This document shows, one piece after another, positions 35,259 through 43,895 of a stretch of 64,000 nt of DNA. The notes beneath the pieces are model-generated. The model was not told where the DNA came from. It did no database searches and saw only the letters and a list, made by a program, of their open reading frames with translations. The stretch lies in contig NZ_QBKU01000003.1 in assembly GCF_003054325.1 (NCBI RefSeq), positions 62,001 to 126,000 on the forward strand, read 5' to 3'. Source of the stretch: Sulfitobacter mediterraneus. GTDB taxonomy: Bacteria; Pseudomonadota; Alphaproteobacteria; Rhodobacterales; Rhodobacteraceae. Both the position numbers and the translations under genes were made by a program. Within the stretch, counting starts at the first letter, position 1. Each line of letters starts with the position of its first letter.

Positions 35259-35753
35259 TCAGCCGCCGCTCAGCAGATCAAAAGGCGGCGGGCCGTCTTT
35301 GACAGGTTTGGTCACGATGTAGGTAAAGTAGCGGGTCACCCCCGCGCGTTGATCCAATAGCGTGTCGATCAGGCGCTGATAGCTGTCGATATCGGGGCTC
35401 ACCACCTGCAACAGATAGTCAAATCCGCCGCCCAAGGCCCAGCAGCCTGTGATCTCATCATGGCGGGCCACTTCGCGTTCAAATTTGTCAAAGTTTTCAG
35501 CACGATGCGCGCCCAGCTCGACCGTCACAAACACCGTGATCGACGGGCCGATGGCGCGCAAATGAAACTCTGCGCGATAGCCGGTGATGACGCCGTTTTC
35601 CTCTAGCTTCTGCATCCGTTCCCAGCACGCTGTGGGCCGCAGCCCGACCTTGCGGGCCAGATCGCTTTTGCTGATCCGGCCATTGCGCGACAGCAGGGCA
35701 AGGATGGCGATATCGGTCTTATCAAGGCGTGGTGATTTCATAAGGGTGATCAT
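35259..35753 (-). CDS. doeX: Lrp/AsnC-family regulator of ectoine degradation
   Basis: A 164-residue Lrp/AsnC protein. The N-terminal helix-turn-helix covers LDKTDIAILALLSRNGRISK and LARKVGLRPTACWERMQKLE. The effector-binding RAM domain includes TVFVTVELGAH and CWALGGGFDYLLQVVSPD. The start may be the ATG at 35753 or the one at 35741. It is divergent from doeA, so the shared ~95-bp region should carry its operator. In known ectoine degraders DoeX binds near doeA and responds to pathway intermediates; the same role is inferred here. Confidence 0.85.
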   Translation of the reverse strand: MITLMKSPRLDKTDIAILALLSRNGRISKSDLARKVGLRPTACWERMQKLEENGVITGYRAEFHLRAIGPSITVFVTVELGAHRAENFDKFEREVARHDEITGCWALGGGFDYLLQVVSPDIDSYQRLIDTLLDQRAGVTRYFTYIVTKPVKDGPPPFDLLSGG

Positions 35754-35779
35754 GTCGGTGCAACATGGGCGCTTGTCAA

Positions 35780-35796
35780 TTCCTACAAATCAGGAA
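35780..35796. promoter_or_regulatory. Candidate DoeX operator in the doeX-doeA intergenic region
   Basis: TTCCT at 35780-35784 and AGGAA at 35792-35796 form an inverted repeat with a 7-bp AT-rich spacer, the size of an Lrp-type site. It lies 27 bp from doeX and 53 bp from doeA. Only the short arms support it. Confidence 0.35.
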
Positions 35797-35848
35797 AATC
35801 TACCCGTCAGGCGGGACAGGCCCGCGCGGAATTGACCGGAACAAGCCC

Positions 35849-37033
35849 ATGACAACATTTGATAAAAACTTCTCTGACGATGAATATCGCCGCCGCATTG
35901 CCAAAACCCGCACCGCGATGGACGCCGCAGGGTTGGAGGCGATTGTGGTTTGCGATCCGTCCAACATGTCTTGGCTCACCGGTTATGACGGCTGGTCCTT
36001 CTACGTCTATCAGGGCGTGGTGCTGACGCAGTCCGGTGATCCGGTGTGGTGGGGCCGCGCCATGGATGCGGTGGGCGCGGGGCGCACGGTGTTCATGGAC
36101 GGGGCCGATCATATTCGCGGCTATGATGACACTTATGTGCAGAACCCGGAAAAGCACCCGATGTCCGATCTGGCGGGGCTATTGACCGAATTGGGCCTGT
36201 CCAAGGCGCGGATCGGGGTCGAGCTGGACAACTACTATTACTCTGCCAAGGCGCATATGACCTTGTCCGATGAATTGTCGGAGGTGCGGTTCGCCGATGC
36301 GACCGGTCTCGTCAACTGGCAGCGGGCGGTCAAATCGCAGACCGAGATTGAATACATGCGCCGCGCCGCGCGGATTGTCGAAGTGATGCATGAACGTGTG
36401 TTTGAACTGGCTGAACCGGGGTTGCGTAAAAACGATCTGATTGCCGAGATCTACGCGACCGCCATTCGCGGAACCGAGGGGCATTGGGGGGATTATCCGG
36501 CGATTGTGCCGATGGCCCCGTCCGGCCTTGATGCCACCGCGCCGCATTTGACATGGGATGACCGGCCAATGCAGGCCGGCGAGGCGACGTTTTTTGAAAT
36601 CGCAGGCGCACACCGGCGCTATCAATGTCCGCAGTCGCGGACCCTGTTCCTTGGCGATGTGCCGCAAAAATACCGAGATGCCGAAAGCGCGGTTCTGGAT
36701 GCCATTGACGCCGGGCTTGAGCAGGCCAAGCCGGGCAATCAGGCCCAAGATATCGCCAATGCCTTTAACGCCACGCTCAACAAGGCGGGTTTTGAGAAAG
36801 ACAGCCGCTGTGGCTATGCCATCGGGATCAGCTATCCGCCCGACTGGGGCGAACGCACGATCTCATTCCGGCGCGGTGACACCACGGTGCTTGAGCCGGG
36901 GATGACCTTTCATTTCATGCCCGCGCTTTGGCTCGACGATGGCGGGCTTGAGATCACGGAGCCGATTTTGATCACCGAGGCGGGCCATGAGTGCCTGTGC
37001 AATACGCCGCGTGAATTGTGGGTGAAACGATGA
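35849..37033 (+). CDS. doeA: Ectoine hydrolase
   Basis: A 394-residue member of the M24/creatinase-like metal hydrolase family, known in this pathway to open the ectoine ring and give N-alpha-acetyl-diaminobutyrate. It begins MTTFDKNFSDDEYRRRIAKT. The N-terminal domain contains VVCDPSNMSWLTGYDGWSFY and the C-terminal pita-bread domain EGHWGDYPAIVPMAPSG and GYAIGISYPPDWGERTISF, as in DoeA/EutD. I chose the ATG at 35849 because the usual N-terminus starts there; the frame extends upstream to 35765. It overlaps doeB by 4 bp and is divergent from doeX. Confidence 0.92.
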   Translation: MTTFDKNFSDDEYRRRIAKTRTAMDAAGLEAIVVCDPSNMSWLTGYDGWSFYVYQGVVLTQSGDPVWWGRAMDAVGAGRTVFMDGADHIRGYDDTYVQNPEKHPMSDLAGLLTELGLSKARIGVELDNYYYSAKAHMTLSDELSEVRFADATGLVNWQRAVKSQTEIEYMRRAARIVEVMHERVFELAEPGLRKNDLIAEIYATAIRGTEGHWGDYPAIVPMAPSGLDATAPHLTWDDRPMQAGEATFFEIAGAHRRYQCPQSRTLFLGDVPQKYRDAESAVLDAIDAGLEQAKPGNQAQDIANAFNATLNKAGFEKDSRCGYAIGISYPPDWGERTISFRRGDTTVLEPGMTFHFMPALWLDDGGLEITEPILITEAGHECLCNTPRELWVKR

Positions 37034-38022
37034 CGGCCAACCCGATCACCGCCACGATTCCACTGGATGCGCAGGGCGTGCATCACGGGTTTCTGAAACT
37101 GCCCCACAGCCGCGATGACAGCGCTTGGGGGTCGGTGATGATCCCGATCACGGTGATTGCCAATGGCACAGGGCCAACCGCATTGCTGACGGGGGCCAAT
37201 CACGGCGATGAATACGAAGGGCCAATTGCGCTTCAGAATTTGGCCGTGACACTGACCCCCGATCAGATCACCGGGCGGGTGATTATCCTGCCGATGATGA
37301 ACATGCCAGCCTTTGCGGCGGGCAAACGCTGTTCGCCCATCGATGGGGCCAACATGAACCGCAGCTTTCCGGGAAAGCCCGATGGCAGTGTCACTGCCAA
37401 GATCTGTGATTTCATCGCGGCCCAACTGGTGCCTTTGGCCGATGTGGTGCTGGATTTCCACTCGGGTGGCAGCACGCTGGATTTTCTGCCCTTCGCGGCG
37501 GCGCATGTTCTGGAAGACAAGACCCAAGAGGCGGCCTGCATGGCGGCGATGCAGGCCTTCAACGCACCCTATTCGGCGCGAATGCTGGAGATCGACAACG
37601 TTGGTATGTTTGACACCGAGGTCGAAAACCAGGGTAAGGTCTTTGTCACCACCGAATTGGGCGGCGCGGGCACGTCGACCGCCCGCAGCGTCGCCATCGC
37701 CCGCAAAGGTATTCACAACCTGTTGATCCATAGCGGTATTTTGCAGGGCGAGATGAGCCAAGCGCCTTCGGTTAACATCGACATGCCCGATGCCAGTTGT
37801 TTCCACTTTGCGCCAAATGCCGGGATGATCGAATATCTGGCGGACTTGGGTGATCCAGTGAATGAAGGACAGCCGATTGCCCGCATCTGGCCCGCAGATC
37901 GCACTGGCGTGGCACCGCAGATCTGCACCGCGGGGCGCAGCGGTATTCTGGCCGCCCGCCATGTGCCGGGGCTGGTCAAAATGGGTGATTTTGTAGGGCT
38001 GGTGGCCGTGGTTCTGGACTGA
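37030..38022 (+). CDS. doeB: N-alpha-acetyl-L-2,4-diaminobutyrate deacetylase
   Basis: A 330-residue zinc deacetylase of the aspartoacylase/succinylglutamate desuccinylase family that removes acetate from N-alpha-acetyl-diaminobutyrate, following DoeA. The zinc site is visible as LLTGANHGDEYEGPIAL (His and Glu) and the later VVLDFHSGGSTLDF (His). MNRSFPGKPDGS is also diagnostic. The ATG at 37030 overlaps the doeA stop as ATGA. The following gene of some pathways, doeC, is not present; 280 bp without a gene follow. Confidence 0.92.
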   Translation: MTANPITATIPLDAQGVHHGFLKLPHSRDDSAWGSVMIPITVIANGTGPTALLTGANHGDEYEGPIALQNLAVTLTPDQITGRVIILPMMNMPAFAAGKRCSPIDGANMNRSFPGKPDGSVTAKICDFIAAQLVPLADVVLDFHSGGSTLDFLPFAAAHVLEDKTQEAACMAAMQAFNAPYSARMLEIDNVGMFDTEVENQGKVFVTTELGGAGTSTARSVAIARKGIHNLLIHSGILQGEMSQAPSVNIDMPDASCFHFAPNAGMIEYLADLGDPVNEGQPIARIWPADRTGVAPQICTAGRSGILAARHVPGLVKMGDFVGLVAVVLD

Positions 38023-38302
38023 GGCACGCCACCCGCACCGCCAGCGGCAATCGGCCGAAGCAGACGCACGATCTGCCGATCTTTGCCGACATCGCAAGCC
38101 GCTCTGGCGTTGCGGTCACGTTTATCTATTTTCTGTGCTCAAGCACGATTTGGAACATCTTTTCGTCAACTTTTTCGATCATGGTCACAGGCGCTTGGGC
38201 GTTTTTGAGGCCGGTTTTGCGAAGGTGTGATGCAAAGCAGGGCCGGGCGTGCGGGTGTAGCAGGGCGCGAGGCCGCCTGATTGATGATTAAAGGTTTAAG
38301 AC
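38023..38302. other. Intergenic region before the giant RTX protein
   Basis: This 280-bp gap follows doeB. It is GC-rich at both ends with an AT-richer middle near 38120-38180, where the promoter for the large gene may lie. I see no clear terminator, operator or small gene. AAAGG at 38290-38294 is the ribosome site for 38303. Confidence 0.4.
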
Positions 38303-41300
38303 ATGTCGTTTGAGATCAAGTTTGACTATCGCTTTGACACAAATGGGTTTTTCTCGGATGCCAGCCGCCGTGCCACCCTTGAAGAAGCCGCCCGTCTTTG
38401 GGAAAGCATCATCAGCGATGACTTTGAAGACGTGCAGGCGGGCATCTCGTTCGACATTACCAATCCCACCAATGGTGTGACCCAAGAAACCATCACTCTG
38501 ACCGAGGCGGTTGATGATCTGATTGTGTTCGTGGGGGCGGCATCGCTGGGCGGTTCAACTTTGGGATATGCCGGGCCATCGGGTTATTCGGCATCCGGCG
38601 ATATCTTTTCTGCACGGATCAGCGATGATTTTCGCGGCCAAGGTGCGGTCAGCGATTTTGAACCTTGGGCGGGTACACTGACATTTGACACAGGCACCAA
38701 CTGGCACTTTGGTTTGGGTGCGCCTTCTGCGGGGCAGAACGATTTTCTGTCGGTCGCGGTACATGAAATCGGTCATATCCTTGGCATTGGCACGTCTGGG
38801 GCTTTTGATGCGCTGGTGTCGGGTGAAACCTTTACAGGAACCAATGCGCGGTCCGTCAATGGCGGCGCGGCGGTGCCTTTGCACGATGATCACAGCCATG
38901 TCGAAGAAGGGTTCGACGGTGATACCGTGTCCCTCGATCCGATGTTGACCACGGGCACACGCGTATTGCTCAGCGATGTGGACAAAGCCATCCTTGCCGA
39001 TATCGGCTATGAGGTGACGGGATTTGCGGCGCAAGGATCTCAGCCAGCGATAGCCACCGGCAGCGGCGAGACGATATTTGGCACCATTGTTGGTGATCTG
39101 ATCGACGGTCTGGGCGGCAATGATCAGATCCAAGGCAATCTGGGCGATGACACGCTGCATGGCGGCAGCGGGCAGGACACGTTGTTTGGCCAGACCGGCG
39201 CGGATGAATTGTTTGGTGACGCTGGGAATGATCAGCTTCAGGGCGGCATCGGCAATGACACCCTGCGCGGCGGTGCGGGCGAGGATGTGATGTTTGGCCA
39301 AGGCGGCACCGACACCTATGTTGTCGGCCTCGGGGAGGGACAGAACACCGTATATGATTTTGATCTCCGCTCCGAAGTGATCCGTTTGATCGACAGCGGC
39401 TTTGCCACTGCAAATGCGGCGATTGCCGCGATCACCAAACCGTTTTCCAACGTCTCACGGCTGACGTTGTCTGATGGCACTTACATCGATGTCTTCCACG
39501 GCTCCCAAAGCGGCACACCACTGACCGCCGCCAATATTGAGCTGGAGGGCGATGTGCCCGCTGGCAATTCCGAGGCAACCGGATCTGTCACCATCAGCGG
39601 CACCGCCCGTGAGGATCAGACCCTGACCGCAGGCACAGCAGGGATCGCCGATGCCGATGGATTGGGCGCGTTTTCCTATCAATGGCTACGTGATGGCAGC
39701 GCCATCAGCGGCGCCACCGGCAGCAGCTATACCCTTGGCCAGTCCGATGTGGGCGACCGGATTTCCCTGCGGGTCAGTTTTGAAGATCAGGCCGGTTATG
39801 ACGAAGCCCTGACAAGCGCCCTGACGGCCACAGTACAAAACGTCAACGATACGCCTCAGGGCAGCATCGGGATCAACGGCACGGCGCGGCAAGGCGTCTT
39901 GTTGACTGCCCAGACCTCTGGGCTGTCGGATGCCGATGGCCTTGGTCCGTTCAGCTATACATGGTTGCGCGACGGCGCGGCGATCTCTGGCGCGACCGGC
40001 AGCAGCTATCGCCTGGCCCAATCGGATGTGGACCAAACCATAAGCCTGCGCCTGTCCTACACCGATCAGCAAGGTACCACCGAATATGTCAACAGCGCCG
40101 CCACTGCCGCTGTGCAAAACGTTAATGACGCGCCCACGGGCGGCGTGCAAATCAATGGTACCGCGCGCGAGGGCAGCGTGCTTTCGGCGCGCACCAACGC
40201 CTTGGCTGACGCCGATGGTCTGGGTGCATTGTCTTATCAATGGCTGCGCGACGGCAGTGTCATCAACGGCGCAACCGGCAGCAGCTTTGCCCTGACGCAG
40301 GCCGACGTTGGCCGTGAAATCACGTTGCGGGTGCGCTACACCGATCAGCAGGGCACGTCCGAGACCGTGACAAGCGCGGCGACCGATCCTGTGCAAAACC
40401 TGAACGAAGTCGCGCAGGGCCCGGTCGATATCACCGGAACCGCCTTGCAGGGCGTGACCTTGATGGCAGACACGTCAGGCGTGACTGACAGCGACGGATT
40501 GGGCGGTTTTTCCTATCAGTGGCTGCGTGATGGCGGACAAATCGCTGGCGCCACATCGGCCAGCTATCAATTGACCCAAAATGACGTCGATACGCAGATT
40601 TCGGTCCGGGTGAGCTTTGTTGACGGGCAGGGCACCTTGGAAAGTCTGACCAGTGGGGCCAGCGCAGTGGTGCAAGACATCAACGATGCGCCGCAAGGGT
40701 CGGTGCAGATCAACGGTCAAGCACAAGAAGGGGCAACCCTGATTGCAATTACAAACGGTCTGTCCGACGCCGACGGTCTTGGTTCATTTTCCTACCAGTG
40801 GCAGCGGGGCGGCAGTGATATCGCTGGCGCCACCGGCAGCAGCTATGCGTTGCAACAAGGCGACGTGGGCGCAGCGATCACTGTGCAGATCAGCTATACC
40901 GATGGGCAAGGCCACCTTGAAACCGTCACCAGCCCTGCCACAGCCGCAGTCGAAAACACCAACACCGTACCGCAAGGCAATGTCACCCTGACCGGCATCG
41001 CCGCGCAGGGAGAAACGCTGGGCGTGGATGCATCCGCAGTGACAGACGGGGATGGTCTTGGGGCATTTTCTTATCAGTGGTTGCGCGATGGGCAAGAGAT
41101 CACCGGCGCAACAGCACAGAGTTACGATTTGGGCCAACAGGACGTGGATGCGCAGATGTCAGTGCGCGTGTCTTACGTTGACGGGCACGGCACCAGCGAG
41201 GCCGTAACCAGCGGCCCAAGCGGCCCTGTGCAAAACGTCAACGATGCGCCGCAGGGCACGGTGCAAATCACCGGCATGGCCAAACAAGGCGCCACGTTGA

Positions 41301-43861
41301 CAGCTGGCACAGGTAGCATCGCGGACCCAGACGGATTGGGCGCGTTTTCCTATCAATGGCTGCGCGGCGAAACGGACATCGCTGGCGCGACTGGGGCGCA
41401 ATACACGCCTGTGCAGGCGGATGTCGGTGCCACCTTGCAGGTCCGCGTGACATATACCGATGATCAAGGCAGCGTTGAAACCGTGATCAGCGGCGCAACG
41501 GCAGCTGTGGAAAACCAAAACGATCCGGCCACAGGCACGCTGACCATCACAGGCAACGCCGTTGAGGGTGGCACATTGACCGCCGCAGTCAACGATCTGG
41601 CCGACGACGATGGTCTGGGCGCATACACGATCACCTGGATTGCCGATGGTCTTGAGACCGGTGTCACCGGCACCGCCTATGGCCTGACCGCCGCCGATAT
41701 TGGCAAGGTTTTCTCCGCCCGTTTGGATTTCACCGACGGCTTTGGTGCAAGCGAGGTCTTGCTGGCAGAGCCAACCGGCCCGGTGACAAACACCAACGAT
41801 CCGGTGACGGGTGCGGTTGTGATCAACGGCGATGCCAAAGAAGGCGCGACATTGACCGCAGATGCCAGCGGGCTCAGCGATCCGGACGGGCTTGGCCCGT
41901 TCCACTACCAATGGCTGCGCGATGGCGTTGCACTCACTGGCGCAACAGAGGCCGAATATACCCTTGTCGCCGCCGACATCGGCAGCGCCATGTCTGTAGG
42001 GGTGTTCTTTGATGATCAATACGGCAATGCCGAAGCTGTGACGTCTGGCGCAACGGACCTGATTGAAAATGTGAACGATCCGGTAACCGGTGCGGTCCAT
42101 GTCTCTGGCACATTGCAAGAAGGCAGCACCTTGACCGCCCAAACGGATGCTCTCGCGGATTTGGACGGATTGGGCACATTTGCCTTTGTCTGGCTCCGCG
42201 ATGGCGCGGAAGTGCCGGGCCAAACTGCGGCAAGCTATGACTTGACCGCCGCCGATATTGGCAAAGAGTTGCAAGTACAGGTGAGCTTCACGGACGGCCA
42301 AGGCACAGCCGAGACCGTGACATCAGCGGCCACAACACCTGTTCAAAACCTGAACGACGCGCCGGTTGGTGCCGTGACCTTGACCGGCATGGCCAAAGAG
42401 GGCAGCGCCCTGTTTGCGGATACATCAGGGATCACCGATGCTGACGGGATCGGCCCGTTCCGCTTTGTCTGGTTTCGTGATGGCGTGGAACAGACAGCGG
42501 TGGAAACCGCAACCTATGATCTGGGCGCTGCGGACATTGGCGCCGAAATCCATGTGCAGATCACCTATGAAGACGGATTTGACACACAAGAAGTCCTGAC
42601 CTCGGCCAGCAGTGGCGCGGTGGCAAACCGCAATGACCTGCCCACAGGGGCGGTTGTCGTGACCGGAACTGCCGAAGTGGGCAAAACACTCAGCGTTGAT
42701 ACAAGCGCTGTGGCAGACGCAGATGGATTGGGGGCCTTCGCCTATGTCTGGCTGCGCGATGGAGAGATGATCATCGGCGCGGACGCTGCCGAATACACGC
42801 TCACCCCCGCCGATCTGGACGCCTTTATCGAAGCGCGGATTGCGTACACGGACAGTTTCGGCAGCGATGAAACCCTGACCAGTGCCAGCTTTGGCCCCAT
42901 TGGCCCGCTTGTCAAAGACCGGGTCGAAGGTGGTCCGACGGATGATACCCTGACCGGCAGCACTGGCCCTGATGACGTATCAGGCGGTGCGGGCGATGAC
43001 ACATTGAACGGCGGGCAGGGCGATGACGACCTGAACGGCGGTGCAGGGGGGGACACGGCCCAATTTGCAGGCGCGCAACAGAGTCATACCCTCACCATCA
43101 GTCGCAGTGGCATGGTTCTGGCCGACCGCACTGTGGACGGCAACGGCACGGATACCCTGCAAGACATCGAATTTCTGAGCTTTGACAGCACCATACCGCT
43201 GTTTGATGGCAACGACATGGACCTGCGGGCCTTTGCCGGACCTGCCGCCCTGAGCGCAGACCAGATGGAAAGCGTGATCGAGCTATATATCGCCTATTTC
43301 AACCGCGCCCCGGATGCGGTGGGGCTGTTTTTCTGGGGCACCGCCTTTGCCGAGGGAACAACGCTTGATGACATGGCAAAGCTGTTCATTGATCAGGATG
43401 AAACCCGTGCGGCCTATCCGGATGGTACGTCAAATCTGGAATTTGCCGAAACCGTTTACAACAATGTTCTTGGCCGTACACCGGATGTGGCAGGCCTGAA
43501 CTTTTGGGTTGGGCTATTGGATGACGGATCAGTTCAGCGGGCAGACTTCATCCTTGAGGTTCTGCGCGGCGCACGGGCTGATGCCCCAGTGGACGCCAGC
43601 GCAGAGTTCATCGCGCAACAGGCCGAGGACCAACAGTATCTTGAGGTCAAAACCGATATCGGCGCCTATTTTGCCGTTCACAAAGGCATGTCTGCCGTGC
43701 AAGAAGCCGCCGCAGCAATGGCGTTGTTTGATGGCACGGCGGCGGGAATTGAGGCCTCAACAGATGCGATTGAGGCATTCTTTGCAGATGCGCTGGATGC
43801 AGAAAACGGGGATTTCCTGATGCCGCTGATCGGTGTGTTGGATGATCCTTTCGCGGCCTGA
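38303..43861 (+). CDS. Giant RTX protein: metalloprotease-like N-terminus, 12 tandem repeats, DUF4214
   Basis: An 1852-residue predicted type I-secreted protein with no N-terminal signal peptide. Residues 1-235 resemble a zinc metalloprotease: H154, E155 and H158 in VAVHEIGHILGIGTS. No third His follows directly, but HDDHSHVEEG (H194-H199) and the Met-turn-like DPMLTTGTR (M214) downstream resemble leishmanolysin-type spacing. Residues 250-350 carry GGxGxD calcium repeats (LGGNDQIQGNLGDDTL). Twelve repeats of about 93 residues run from about 429 to 1545, each with a core like DADGLGAFSYQWLRDG and ending near QNVNDAPQG. More RTX nonapeptides (GGAGDDTLNGGQGDDDL) precede a DUF4214-type C-terminus (YIAYFNRAPDAVGLFFWG). 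It probably acts at the cell surface or outside. No secretion genes are adjacent. Confidence 0.87.
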   Translation: MSFEIKFDYRFDTNGFFSDASRRATLEEAARLWESIISDDFEDVQAGISFDITNPTNGVTQETITLTEAVDDLIVFVGAASLGGSTLGYAGPSGYSASGDIFSARISDDFRGQGAVSDFEPWAGTLTFDTGTNWHFGLGAPSAGQNDFLSVAVHEIGHILGIGTSGAFDALVSGETFTGTNARSVNGGAAVPLHDDHSHVEEGFDGDTVSLDPMLTTGTRVLLSDVDKAILADIGYEVTGFAAQGSQPAIATGSGETIFGTIVGDLIDGLGGNDQIQGNLGDDTLHGGSGQDTLFGQTGADELFGDAGNDQLQGGIGNDTLRGGAGEDVMFGQGGTDTYVVGLGEGQNTVYDFDLRSEVIRLIDSGFATANAAIAAITKPFSNVSRLTLSDGTYIDVFHGSQSGTPLTAANIELEGDVPAGNSEATGSVTISGTAREDQTLTAGTAGIADADGLGAFSYQWLRDGSAISGATGSSYTLGQSDVGDRISLRVSFEDQAGYDEALTSALTATVQNVNDTPQGSIGINGTARQGVLLTAQTSGLSDADGLGPFSYTWLRDGAAISGATGSSYRLAQSDVDQTISLRLSYTDQQGTTEYVNSAATAAVQNVNDAPTGGVQINGTAREGSVLSARTNALADADGLGALSYQWLRDGSVINGATGSSFALTQADVGREITLRVRYTDQQGTSETVTSAATDPVQNLNEVAQGPVDITGTALQGVTLMADTSGVTDSDGLGGFSYQWLRDGGQIAGATSASYQLTQNDVDTQISVRVSFVDGQGTLESLTSGASAVVQDINDAPQGSVQINGQAQEGATLIAITNGLSDADGLGSFSYQWQRGGSDIAGATGSSYALQQGDVGAAITVQISYTDGQGHLETVTSPATAAVENTNTVPQGNVTLTGIAAQGETLGVDASAVTDGDGLGAFSYQWLRDGQEITGATAQSYDLGQQDVDAQMSVRVSYVDGHGTSEAVTSGPSGPVQNVNDAPQGTVQITGMAKQGATLTAGTGSIADPDGLGAFSYQWLRGETDIAGATGAQYTPVQADVGATLQVRVTYTDDQGSVETVISGATAAVENQNDPATGTLTITGNAVEGGTLTAAVNDLADDDGLGAYTITWIADGLETGVTGTAYGLTAADIGKVFSARLDFTDGFGASEVLLAEPTGPVTNTNDPVTGAVVINGDAKEGATLTADASGLSDPDGLGPFHYQWLRDGVALTGATEAEYTLVAADIGSAMSVGVFFDDQYGNAEAVTSGATDLIENVNDPVTGAVHVSGTLQEGSTLTAQTDALADLDGLGTFAFVWLRDGAEVPGQTAASYDLTAADIGKELQVQVSFTDGQGTAETVTSAATTPVQNLNDAPVGAVTLTGMAKEGSALFADTSGITDADGIGPFRFVWFRDGVEQTAVETATYDLGAADIGAEIHVQITYEDGFDTQEVLTSASSGAVANRNDLPTGAVVVTGTAEVGKTLSVDTSAVADADGLGAFAYVWLRDGEMIIGADAAEYTLTPADLDAFIEARIAYTDSFGSDETLTSASFGPIGPLVKDRVEGGPTDDTLTGSTGPDDVSGGAGDDTLNGGQGDDDLNGGAGGDTAQFAGAQQSHTLTISRSGMVLADRTVDGNGTDTLQDIEFLSFDSTIPLFDGNDMDLRAFAGPAALSADQMESVIELYIAYFNRAPDAVGLFFWGTAFAEGTTLDDMAKLFIDQDETRAAYPDGTSNLEFAETVYNNVLGRTPDVAGLNFWVGLLDDGSVQRADFILEVLRGARADAPVDASAEFIAQQAEDQQYLEVKTDIGAYFAVHKGMSAVQEAAAAMALFDGTAAGIEASTDAIEAFFADALDAENGDFLMPLIGVLDDPFAA
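39588..42935 (+). repeat. Twelve tandem 279-bp (93-codon) repeats inside the RTX gene
   Basis: Twelve in-frame units encode beta-sandwich-like modules, most of them exactly or nearly 93 codons. Repeats 1-7 keep FSYQWLRDG or a close variant. Repeats 8-12 drift (YTITWIADG, FAFVWLRDG, FRFVWFRDG). The divergence shows the array is old rather than a recent tract expansion, although recombination between units could still change copy number. Confidence 0.85.
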
Positions 43862-43895
43862 GCAATGCCCGAGCCGAAAAAGCCTAAGAGCCTCC

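Noticed and set aside
36910-38097. Leftward open frame of 395 codons
   Set aside because: Antisense to doeB and part of doeA.
39588-42935. Possible CRISPR or satellite array
   Set aside because: The repeats are 279 bp, in frame and divergent at DNA level, so they are protein modules.
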